Below are positions 1 through 6,417 of a DNA stretch of 32,407 bases, piece by piece; the stretch's first letter is position 1, and every line of letters starts with the position of its first letter. The notes beneath the pieces are model-generated. The model was given only the letters and a program-made list of their open reading frames with translations. It was not told the DNA's origin and did no database searches. The DNA comes from JBNKHG01 sp050290225 (GTDB taxonomy: Bacteria; Pseudomonadota; Gammaproteobacteria; Pseudomonadales; Cellvibrionaceae). The translations under genes were made by a program, and so were the position numbers. The stretch is from positions 1 to 32,407 of the forward strand of contig JBNKHG010000040.1 in NCBI GenBank assembly GCA_050290225.1. The letters are read 5' to 3'.

Positions 1-1
1 G

Positions 2-427
2 AGCGCCGATTTTACCTCAATTCAACAGCGCATCCGTAGATACGGGAAAAGCCAACGCAAATCGAAAACACCAAAAGCAGCCGAGTCACGAGTACCGCTC
101 ATGCCGTTAGTCGGGTTGGGAAAAGACGGGCATGAAAACGCTATCGGATTCAGATTAATTGACTATCTGGAGTTGGTGGACTGGGCCGGTCGAGCGGTGC
201 GTGAGGACAAACGGGGTGCCATTCCATCGGGTATTCCTCCGATACTGCACCGATTGGGACTGTCACTAGATCGTTACCTGGAACATCTATCAGGTCATGG
301 TCAATTGGAAGATCCCGTGGTGCTTGGTCCAGCAGACCAGATCAAGCGAATGGCACGGAAGGTAGGCCGCTGTTTTTTCAAGGGGCAGAGCGAGGCCAGG
401 AGGTTGTACCGAGTTGCACGGGTGTAA
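2..427 (+). CDS. REP-associated tyrosine transposase-like protein, C-terminal part (5' end outside window)
   Basis: The frame is open from base 2 with no stop before 427, so this is the 3' end of a longer gene cut by the window edge. The visible ~141 residues contain a DYLELVDWAGRAVREDKRG stretch followed by IPPILHRLGLSLDRYLEHL. This resembles the C-terminal region of long IS200-like (Y1) transposases of the RAYT type found in Chromatiales and relatives. The catalytic HUH and Tyr motifs would lie upstream and cannot be seen. A tandem repeat starts 35 bases after the stop and carries a TGGGTGTCC core. RAYTs act on short palindromic repeats near their own gene, so the context supports the call. 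Function is inferred from recalled family resemblance only; the protein may be intact or degraded. Confidence 0.65.
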   Translation, partial: SADFTSIQQRIRRYGKSQRKSKTPKAAESRVPLMPLVGLGKDGHENAIGFRLIDYLELVDWAGRAVREDKRGAIPSGIPPILHRLGLSLDRYLEHLSGHGQLEDPVVLGPADQIKRMARKVGRCFFKGQSEARRLYRVARV

Positions 428-462
428 TCATGCGCTTGAAATGGAGTCGACATGAAATTGGC

Positions 463-535
463 GGAAAAGTGATGGGTGTCCCGGATTATGGGAAAAGTGA
501 TGGGTGTCCCGGATTATGCCGGATTATGGATTATG
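463..535. repeat. Tandem 28-nt repeat with decaying partial copies next to the transposase
   Basis: Two identical 28-base units lie back to back at 463-490 and 491-518, each containing GTGATGGGTGTCCCGGATTA. They are followed by a 10-base partial unit (CCGGATTATG, 519-528) and a 7-base one (GATTATG, 529-535), each a shorter suffix of the unit. A nearly inverted core, GGACACCCACC, occurs at 2927-2937, at the far end of the AT-rich cassette. It probably belongs to the repeat family served by the neighbouring transposase. Confidence 0.75.
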
Positions 536-631
536 TGCAGTAGTGATGAAGATACTTGTATCTGGCAATGAATTGCTGCAGTCTCGTTAGGCTTGCAAAA
601 CAATAGATACAGGAGGTGAGGAGGCAAAAAC

Positions 632-649
632 TTAGAATCCGGAATCTAA
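632..649. promoter_or_regulatory. Near-palindrome upstream of the small-protein gene, possible operator
   Basis: TTAGA-A-TCCGGA-A-TCTAA is an 18-base dyad with a single unpaired position per arm. It lies between a purine-rich tract (AGGAGGTGAGGAGG, 611-624) and the Shine-Dalgarno of the 79-aa gene. It could bind a regulator or form a leader hairpin; nothing in the window identifies the factor. Confidence 0.3.
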
Positions 650-682
650 ACTTCGTTAATAAATCTCAAGGAGGAAATACTC

Positions 683-922
683 ATGAGTAAAACTAAGCAA
701 AAGAAAGTCAATATTACTCTCAATGCAAAAGCAACAAGAGCAGTTCTTGATGCAACCAAGAAAGCTATTAAAGAAAAAAGCGGCAAAGCTAAACGAGCGG
801 ACGAAAATAAGCTTTTCTTGAAAGAACTCGAAAGGTATGTCAAAGAAAACGGAATAAAAGATCTTGTTGATGGTTTTTCAACCAATGTTGATTTTCACGC
901 CGTCGTTACAAGAGGCAATTGA
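683..922 (+). CDS. 79-aa Lys-rich, Cys-free small protein; candidate precursor peptide for the adjacent radical SAM enzyme
   Basis: The ATG has an excellent Shine-Dalgarno (AAGGAGGA, 668-675), making this the best translation signal in the cassette. The first ~40 residues are very rich in Lys and Ala and look helical and leader-like. Residues ~43-63 (LFLKELERYVKENGIKDLVDG) form a second probable helix. The end (FSTNVDFHAVVTRGN) is short and polar, with Phe and His but no Cys, so thioether chemistry is unlikely. A perfect hairpin follows the stop and a radical SAM/SPASM gene begins 53 bases after it. Small gene, terminator, rSAM/SPASM is the usual arrangement of RiPP loci where peptide must exceed enzyme. 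The precursor role is inference from context; I recognise no family. It could instead be a small partner or carrier protein for the enzyme. Confidence 0.7.
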   Translation: MSKTKQKKVNITLNAKATRAVLDATKKAIKEKSGKAKRADENKLFLKELERYVKENGIKDLVDGFSTNVDFHAVVTRGN

Positions 923-927
923 AATAT

Positions 928-962
928 ACAAGAAAGAGGCGCTATTAGCGCCTCTTTCTTGT
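928..962 (+). terminator. Strong hairpin between small-protein gene and radical SAM gene (terminator or attenuator)
   Basis: A perfect 16-bp stem (928-943 with 947-962) has a 3-nt loop. The descending arm ends in CTCTTTCTTGTT, a pyrimidine-rich but imperfect U-tract. It lies 6 bases after the small-protein stop and ends 12 bases before the radical SAM start. It should stabilise the short upstream transcript and let only part of transcription continue downstream. Confidence 0.75.
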
Positions 963-974
963 TATGATTAGTAT

Positions 975-2177
975 ATGAAACAAAAATTAATCAAGCCATA
1001 TTTTACATCTCTGCGTGTAGAGGCTACGTCTAAATGTAATCTTGGTTGTAAGTATTGTTTTGCAAACTCGACAATGCTTGAAAGAAAAGAAGAAGACATG
1101 AGTCTATTAGAAGTCGAACGGCTTCTTGATATGGCTAGGAAATCAAAAATACGAAAAATATTGTGGTCTGGAGGAGAACCATTTAGCAGAGATGACTTTA
1201 TAGACGTATTGCGTTTATCCCATGGTATTAAGACGTCTTTTGTCACAAATGGAGAATCCATTACTCGCGAGCATTTGATTGAAATATCAAAAATGAGCCA
1301 CGTCAATAGAATTCGTTTTAGTATCGATGGCTTTGATGGGCATGATCGTGTTAGAAAAGGGAGTTCCTGGAAAAATGTCTTAGAAAAAATACGAATTTGT
1401 CACGAAGTTAATCCCTGCGTGTCTATAGTTCCCCAAACAACTGCATCAAGCTACACATTAGATGAAATACCTGAATTGCTTTCAGAGGTTAGCAAAATCG
1501 GTGCTGACCGATGGCGGATGTTTATGCTTCGGTTCAGCGGCAGAATATCTCGTGGCTCGGTGGATATAAATTCTAAATACTATTCTGATTATGTGTCCTT
1601 AATGTCAGAAATAGCAACAATTTCACGATCAAATAACCTAGACTTGCAAATCGAAGTAGACGGAGGATTTCAATCAAACTTAGATCAAGTATTAGAAACC
1701 AGTTCCTTTCCAACAGTTGATGGTAACACCCATCCCTGCCAGTACTTGCTACATGTTTTAACAATTAGAAGCAATGGCGATATTGCCTCATGTCCATTCT
1801 TTGAGTTGGAAATAGGTAATATATCAAGTTATTCAACAATTGAAGAAATAGAGACTCACGTCCCTTTGATTGCATGGAGGAATCAAAAACTATCTAATTT
1901 AAAGAACTGTGAGCAATGTAGATATTTGAATATTTGTACTGGCGGGTGTAGGAAAACAGCAGTTGATTTATTGGGTTCGTTTTACGCAGAAGACCCTGTT
2001 TTTTGCTATATGATGCCATTGATTGAAGAAAGAGTCTGGCCGCAGCTGAGCGATGCAGTTCAAAATCACTACAAAAAACTACTCAATGAAAACGGAAGCA
2101 TCCCGCAATGGACTGCAAACAAGCTGGACGCTGCACTAGATGAATTTTTTAGTTCAGATGAGAATTACACAAAATAA
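975..2177 (+). CDS. Radical SAM/SPASM peptide-maturase-like enzyme
   Basis: The 400-aa protein has the AdoMet [4Fe-4S] motif CNLGCKYC (C21, C25, C28), the GGEP motif (66-69) that contacts the AdoMet amino group, and a full SPASM tail. That tail has C255, GDIASC ending at C273, the C-x2-C-x5-C-x3-C signature at C312/C315/C321/C325, and a last Cys at 344. Two auxiliary clusters are therefore expected, as in enzymes that crosslink or otherwise modify ribosomal peptides. An in-frame TAG at 969-971 forces the ATG at 975, yet no Shine-Dalgarno is visible because the upstream hairpin ends 12 bases before. The gene is AT-rich (bases 1201-1260 are 38% GC, against 68% in bases 19261-19320 of fadE). The TIM-barrel gene follows after 2 bases. 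Substrate is unknown; the 79-aa protein is the obvious candidate. Confidence 0.9.
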   Translation: MKQKLIKPYFTSLRVEATSKCNLGCKYCFANSTMLERKEEDMSLLEVERLLDMARKSKIRKILWSGGEPFSRDDFIDVLRLSHGIKTSFVTNGESITREHLIEISKMSHVNRIRFSIDGFDGHDRVRKGSSWKNVLEKIRICHEVNPCVSIVPQTTASSYTLDEIPELLSEVSKIGADRWRMFMLRFSGRISRGSVDINSKYYSDYVSLMSEIATISRSNNLDLQIEVDGGFQSNLDQVLETSSFPTVDGNTHPCQYLLHVLTIRSNGDIASCPFFELEIGNISSYSTIEEIETHVPLIAWRNQKLSNLKNCEQCRYLNICTGGCRKTAVDLLGSFYAEDPVFCYMMPLIEERVWPQLSDAVQNHYKKLLNENGSIPQWTANKLDAALDEFFSSDENYTK

Positions 2178-2179
2178 GC

Positions 2180-2947
2180 ATGCAGAATATACGTTATGGC
2201 TTCAAAATATATGGCAATCACTTAGAAAACTTATCATTGCTTTCTGTTTTCCTGGAAAAACATAGCGTTAGAATCAAAATAGTCCAGGTTAATTTTGATT
2301 TGCTAGAAAGCTTTCCCAATAGGAAATATTTAATTGATTTGCTGACTAGATATGATCTAGGGCTGATAATTCATTTAGATGATTCGGATGATTTATTATT
2401 TTTATCACAGTTAATGAGTTCATTCTCGTCCGTGCCATTAGTTGGTATTGTAATGCATGGAGCAGTCGCACGTTCGATGAAAGAATTAAACCTGCATTTG
2501 TCTTCTATTGCAGAGCATTATGAGTGTTTTATATCGGTCGAAAACACAAAGCATTCTACCAATTTCTACAAAAAAGCAATAAAAAAAACACCAGTACTAT
2601 CTTTCTGTTTTGATGTTGGTCATAACTGGATTAATAAAACTGGGCTAGAAAAATCAAAATTCCTTATTAGCAGGATAAATATGCTGCATATTCATGGGGT
2701 AATAAAAGGCAATGATCATGAGCGCCTTTCGAGAAAAAATAGAAAATCTCTGGTCAAATTGCTTTCCAGGATTTCATTTGATGGCGGTGTAGTTGTGTTT
2801 GAGATAAAGAATATATTTTATCTGAAAAGAGAGGTGTTTTCAGAGTTTGACAAACTTCTTGTTGCAAGTCGCAGAGAATATCGAGAGCGAGAAAAAGGAC
2901 AGAACGCAGAACAAAACGCAGAACAAGGACACCCACCTCTTAATTGA
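2180..2947 (+). CDS. Xylose-isomerase-like / AP-endonuclease-2-like TIM-barrel metalloprotein
   Basis: The 255-aa protein shows the metal ligand pattern of this superfamily in order: MHG (H93), ENTK (E121), FDVGHNW (D145 and H148), LHIHG (H170 and H172) and VVFEIKN (E208). An isomerase, epimerase, hydrolase or iron-dependent oxidase activity is possible; the catalytic type cannot be read from sequence. It starts 2 bases after the radical SAM stop, so the two are co-translated and probably act on the same substrate. The last ~16 residues (QNAEQNAEQGHPPLN region) are encoded by a small tandem repeat followed by GGACACCCACCTC. The natural C-terminus was therefore probably replaced or extended by repeat insertion. 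DUF692-type (MNIO) enzymes are TIM barrels too and are RiPP modifiers, but I do not see their signature here. Confidence 0.75.
   Translation: MQNIRYGFKIYGNHLENLSLLSVFLEKHSVRIKIVQVNFDLLESFPNRKYLIDLLTRYDLGLIIHLDDSDDLLFLSQLMSSFSSVPLVGIVMHGAVARSMKELNLHLSSIAEHYECFISVENTKHSTNFYKKAIKKTPVLSFCFDVGHNWINKTGLEKSKFLISRINMLHIHGVIKGNDHERLSRKNRKSLVKLLSRISFDGGVVVFEIKNIFYLKREVFSEFDKLLVASRREYREREKGQNAEQNAEQGHPPLN
2900..2947. repeat. REP-like end repeat covering the 3' end of the TIM-barrel gene
   Basis: AACGCAGAAC occurs twice in tandem (2903-2912 and 2915-2924). It is followed by GGACACCCACC (2927-2937), the reverse complement, with one mismatch, of the GATGGGTGTCC core of the repeats at 463-518. It supplies the stop codon of the upstream gene. 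Together with the left repeats it gives the cassette inverted boundaries. Confidence 0.55.
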
Positions 2948-3060
2948 TACGCATTACTACGCCACAAGATATACAGCTAGAATAGTAGCGAAGTGAGCCG
3001 AAGAGAAATGCGGGTCAGAGAACGATAAACTCTAAAATTGGCAATAATTTTTCTCTAACC

Positions 3061-3142
3061 GGTTTTCGACAAGGATCATGAAAGAACGCAGTCGACAGTT
3101 GATCATCAAGATAACCGTTTATCTTAAACAGGGTTTTCGACA
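3061..3142. repeat. Short direct repeat GGTTTTCGACA, two copies
   Basis: GGTTTTCGACA occurs at 3061-3071 and 3132-3142 in the gap between the AT-rich cassette and the acetyltransferase gene. The ~206-base gap holds no convincing gene. Confidence 0.4.
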
Positions 3143-3159
3143 GGCGCGTTAGGGTGGCT

Positions 3160-3672
3160 ATGGATATACAGGCATATTCTGCAAGCAAGGCTAGGGAGAT
3201 TGCTGACCTGTTTTATCAATCTGTACATGCCATTGATTCCTCGGTGTATACACCAGAGCAAAAAAAAGCCTGGGCTCCCACCCCTGTTGATTATTCCCGC
3301 TGGTCTGAGCGGTTGAGCAAGAAAAAGCCGTTTGTGGCGATGCTTGAAAACCGTGTAGTTGGCTTTATCGAATTAGATGCAGATGGCTACATTGACTGTA
3401 TTTATACGCATCCTGATTTTCAGGGAATGGGTGTTGCATCCGCCCTTTATAAATATTTAGTTGCAGAAGCAAAGGGCCGGGGTATCGAACGCTTATACGT
3501 TGAAGCATCGCTCATTGCTAAGCCGTTCTTTGAACACCGTGGTTTTTCTGTGATTAAGAAGAACGAGGTGAAACGAAATGGGGTATCTTTAGTCAATTTT
3601 TCAATGGAAAAATATCTAAACTCCAATCGGGTAGCCTGGGAGCCCAAACCAAAAAATTCTGGACATCGTTAA
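3160..3672 (+). CDS. GNAT family N-acetyltransferase, YafP-like
   Basis: This ~170-residue GNAT protein transfers an acetyl group from acetyl-CoA to an unknown small molecule or protein amine. Motif A is clear: YTHPDFQGMGVASALY, with Q-x-x-G-x-G/A as the acetyl-CoA pyrophosphate loop (residues ~88-103). It is followed by YVEAS and the FFEHRGF motif B segment usual in this family. The spacing and the VYTPEQKKAWAP stretch near the N-terminus match YafP-like proteins. A GTG at 3154 would add two residues; I chose the ATG at 3160 as the conventional start, though both are poorly spaced from AGGGTGG. It stands alone, just outside the AT-rich cassette. About 17 residues after the last strand look like a non-conserved extension. 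Confidence 0.85.
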   Translation: MDIQAYSASKAREIADLFYQSVHAIDSSVYTPEQKKAWAPTPVDYSRWSERLSKKKPFVAMLENRVVGFIELDADGYIDCIYTHPDFQGMGVASALYKYLVAEAKGRGIERLYVEASLIAKPFFEHRGFSVIKKNEVKRNGVSLVNFSMEKYLNSNRVAWEPKPKNSGHR

Positions 3673-3811
3673 TAACTTGAGCGGTGAAAGATAGAGAATG
3701 CCCGTCATTTAATTGCTCTTATTGCTCTTATCGACACGGCCTAGCCATGGTTGGCGCATTGAGACAAAATCTGGGTAGTTTACTGTCATTTCGAAAACCG
3801 GAGTATTTCGT

Positions 3812-4249
3812 ATGCAGGTTGAGTTTTTGGTAATAGCCGGTCTGCTGAGTTTTCTAGCTGCCGTTCTACATATCGGCGTCATCATCGGTGGCCCAGGCTG
3901 GTATCGGTTTTTTGGTGCGGGGGAAGATTTGGCTCAGTTGTCAGAAAAGGGCTCTCTAAAGCCGACACTGATTACACTATTTATCGCGTCTGTTTTGGCC
4001 CTGTGGGGTGCTTATGCTTGGTCCGGGGCCGGACTTGTTCCGAAAATGCCGCTGCTTAAATGGGCGCTTGTTGCGATAACAGCCGTATATCTGATCAGAG
4101 GGGTAGGCGGGCTGGTGGCGCCGTTTGTGTCGACCTATCCATTGGTAAAACAAAATAGTATCGGCTTTTGGATATGGAGTTCGGTTATCTGCCTAATAAT
4201 CGGAGCTTTTCATTTGATGGGTACGCTATCCAAGTGGTCGGCTTTGTAA
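3812..4249 (+). CDS. Small integral membrane protein, four predicted helices
   Basis: The 145-aa protein has four hydrophobic stretches at roughly residues 5-27, 50-70, 81-103 and 119-139, so it is an inner-membrane protein. The loop after helix 1 carries GGPGWYRFFGAGEDLAQL, which looks conserved and may be the functional face. A CGGAG lies upstream of the ATG. No catalytic motif or domain is recognised. It runs convergently toward the FIST-C-like gene, 33 bases away, and does not look co-transcribed with the acetyltransferase. Confidence 0.75.
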   Translation: MQVEFLVIAGLLSFLAAVLHIGVIIGGPGWYRFFGAGEDLAQLSEKGSLKPTLITLFIASVLALWGAYAWSGAGLVPKMPLLKWALVAITAVYLIRGVGGLVAPFVSTYPLVKQNSIGFWIWSSVICLIIGAFHLMGTLSKWSAL

Positions 4250-4282
4250 AATGGAATACGATTTGTTAACTCCTGGCTGGGG

Positions 4283-5290
4283 TTACTGATCTTCCACCGA
4301 TAGATAAACCAGGGTCTGATTTAGCAGTTGATAGGCGATTTCACCAAATGTAAACGGACCGGTGATGTTGGCTGTCTGCTTTCCTTCCAGTTCCATATAG
4401 AGATAATTAAGTATGCAGTTGCATGAGAATACCCAGCTATCTCCCGCGCTGGGCGTCGCCGCCATGAATGCGTCGATATAGTCTGCCACCGGTGCAGCCA
4501 GTTTGTAATCCACACCACTGAACACGGGGGCATAAAATTCCACGGTACCCTTTGTGCTGTCTGAATTTTTGATGCTCACATTTACCATTGCGCCGCTATA
4601 GTCGGCGACCAATGGCAGGCGTGTATCGATATCCTGTTGCTTCAAAAACTGGGCGAGGTTGCCGGATTTACCGTCAATCAGGCAATCGCCGGCGGTAAAA
4701 CCGGATTCCGGAAAGCGGAATGTGTGTCCCTCGTCCTGCCTGAAAAGATTGACAATATCCAACTGCGCTATTTTTGTTTCAGGTAGACCGATGTGCATGA
4801 CGACGGCCTGGTTTTCCAGGAGTTCACCCTCCAGTCCGTTGATCACTTTTGGGGTGGCTGAGCCGCCGTCATCCAGATGATGCCCAGAAACCCAGCCAAT
4901 AATCGGCTTCAGGAACATATCTTCATAGTCCGGGGCATTTTTTGCGTAGTCAGCCAGTATGTGGCTGCCCCCGGGGAGGATAATCAGCGAGAAACCGTTA
5001 TCGGGTGCCTCTTTTACCAGTAGCGGCAAGTTGTGGGTGGTGTAACTTCTGATATCGACGCTATACCCCATGCCGGTAAGGTCATTGATAAACAGCTTAT
5101 CGCGGGTCACCGTACCGCCGTGCCGATCCATAAAGTACGGAATGGTTCCACCAATCCAGAATCCCTTGGGCAACTTTTTCAGTAGCGATTCATCGGCGGC
5201 GATGGCCAGTGCATGGCCCTTGTCGATGAGTTCAACAGCTTGTTGTCGCGTCACAAGTCCCTGAAATACTGTAGCAGGTTGGTTCATCAA
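4283..5290 (-). CDS. Conserved hypothetical protein with FIST-C-like C-terminus
   Basis: The 335-aa soluble protein has no signal peptide and no membrane helix. Near the C-terminus, FSCNC is followed about 20 residues later by GPFTFGEIAYQLLNQTLVYLSV. The G-x-x-T-x-GEI...NQT pattern resembles the last strand and loop of FIST_C sensory domains (ligand-binding regions of unknown, possibly amino-acid, specificity). The central region has IILPGGSHI and HIGLPETKIAQLDIVNLFRQDEGHTFRFPESG, which I cannot assign. It starts 23 bases after the ISL3-like gene, so the two form one transcription unit. A sensor or binding role coupled to the DNA-binding partner is inference from that pairing. Confidence 0.7.
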   Translation of the reverse strand: MMNQPATVFQGLVTRQQAVELIDKGHALAIAADESLLKKLPKGFWIGGTIPYFMDRHGGTVTRDKLFINDLTGMGYSVDIRSYTTHNLPLLVKEAPDNGFSLIILPGGSHILADYAKNAPDYEDMFLKPIIGWVSGHHLDDGGSATPKVINGLEGELLENQAVVMHIGLPETKIAQLDIVNLFRQDEGHTFRFPESGFTAGDCLIDGKSGNLAQFLKQQDIDTRLPLVADYSGAMVNVSIKNSDSTKGTVEFYAPVFSGVDYKLAAPVADYIDAFMAATPSAGDSWVFSCNCILNYLYMELEGKQTANITGPFTFGEIAYQLLNQTLVYLSVEDQ

Positions 5291-5313
5291 TCGTTCCCGG
5301 ATATATGTCTTGG

Positions 5314-6039
5314 TTACAGAGTGCTTATCTGCTGCAGCTCGTGCTGCAGAGAGCGTTCATGCCGGACAAAATATTTGCGCAGTTCACTCTTGCGTAGCGC
5401 TCTGACCTCATCTGAATCGGTGTTGATGTATTGATTTCGCACGCGGCTGATCAGCAGTTTTAAACCCAACTGGCGTATGTCGACTTCTGTTTCATTACTG
5501 ATCACCTTATGCCAGATGGGGTCCTCTACGGGAGGGATATGGGATGAGGGGCCGGTCGATAGGGTTTCTGTTGTACCACGGCTTTCCTTAGGCGGGTTAT
5601 TTGGCTGCGGCGTATCGGTCCGGGGCATGCCAATGTCCAGGGAGTGTTTTAGTCGCCAGACATCCTGCAGGTCCACATTAAGCAGGCTGCACACCACGCT
5701 ATACCCCATACGCTCTCCCAGCATTTCCAATACCCGCTTGGTGAGCGCATGGGTAAATGGCATACCTTTCTTACCGAGCCAAGGATAGGCAGCAGTATGG
5801 GCGCGGCTGTCGCTGATCGAGGCGTGGATATAGGTTCTGAATCCGCCGAGTCCCAGGTATTGCCATATCTCTTCTTCGGTTGCGGTCTTGCCGGTCAGGG
5901 TCTGTTTGAGCCAACCCCCTTTTTCCCGCTCTCCAACCCAGATATCAACGCGCTGTTGTTCGATATCCAGTTTGGTCTTGGCTATATACCAGGGTGTTTC
6001 TAATCCCAAAATGCGTTCACAGAACACATGATCAAGCAT
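5314..6039 (-). CDS. ISL3-transposase-like N-terminal DNA-binding protein, catalytic domain absent
   Basis: The 241-aa protein begins ILGLETPWYIAKTKLDIEQQ, then RVDIWVG, matching the opening beta region of ISL3-family transposases. It continues HTAAYPWLGKKGMPFTHALT, then KRVLEMLGERMGYSVVCSLLNVDLQDVWRLK, like the helical DNA-binding segment of those enzymes. The DDE catalytic domain that should follow is missing. It is replaced by a Pro/Thr/Ser-rich linker (~137-168) and a basic helical tail ending RNQYINTDSDEVRALRKSELRKYFVRHERSLQHELQQ. GGAGG precedes the ATG, and no inverted repeats or transposase remnants are seen around it. It therefore looks domesticated, perhaps as a transcription factor. 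It is upstream of the FIST-C-like gene. The ISL3 link is by eye and moderate in strength. Confidence 0.6.
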   Translation of the reverse strand: MLDHVFCERILGLETPWYIAKTKLDIEQQRVDIWVGEREKGGWLKQTLTGKTATEEEIWQYLGLGGFRTYIHASISDSRAHTAAYPWLGKKGMPFTHALTKRVLEMLGERMGYSVVCSLLNVDLQDVWRLKHSLDIGMPRTDTPQPNNPPKESRGTTETLSTGPSSHIPPVEDPIWHKVISNETEVDIRQLGLKLLISRVRNQYINTDSDEVRALRKSELRKYFVRHERSLQHELQQISTL

Positions 6040-6210
6040 GATTCCTCCATGTAATGATAACGGTCATATCATGAGCCGCATGCCTGCCGACAGCTCCTTT
6101 CCCTATCCCTGCACGGTTAGTCGTCTTCTATGGCAGGAATAAATCGTTTATTCCCGCTAATAGTAACGGCGGTTCAGTGTTCGGCCATTCGACTTTAGAA
6201 GGAGGCGCTC

Positions 6211-6417
6211 ATGGGTTGCTGTTGGAAAAGGGGAGGAATGGAACCGAGCCACCGCCGGTGGCCCTGGCCTGTTTCTGATGGCTTCCGGTGGTGGTCGTTA
6301 TGGAACAACGCTGATCCTACGGTTCTCAACCAACAGGGTCACATCGTCCTAAGCGACACAGGTATCGGGTTGCAATGCTTGCGATTGGTTTGTTCCGATC
6401 AAATGGCTCATGACTGA
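6211..6417 (+). CDS. Possible 68-aa small protein, uncertain
   Basis: An ATG preceded by GAAGGAGG (6197-6204) has a textbook Shine-Dalgarno, and the frame runs 68 codons. The peptide starts MGCCWKRGGMEPSHRRWPW and is rich in Trp and Arg. Its last ~23 codons overlap the end of the opposite-strand hydrolase gene. No family is recognised. The ribosome binding site is the only strong evidence; it may be a remnant of a longer gene. The rest of 6040-6348 shows nothing else convincing. Confidence 0.3.
   Translation: MGCCWKRGGMEPSHRRWPWPVSDGFRWWSLWNNADPTVLNQQGHIVLSDTGIGLQCLRLVCSDQMAHD

Noticed and set aside
1..540. CRISPR-like array at the tandem repeats
   Set aside because: Units are contiguous without spacers and there are only two full copies.
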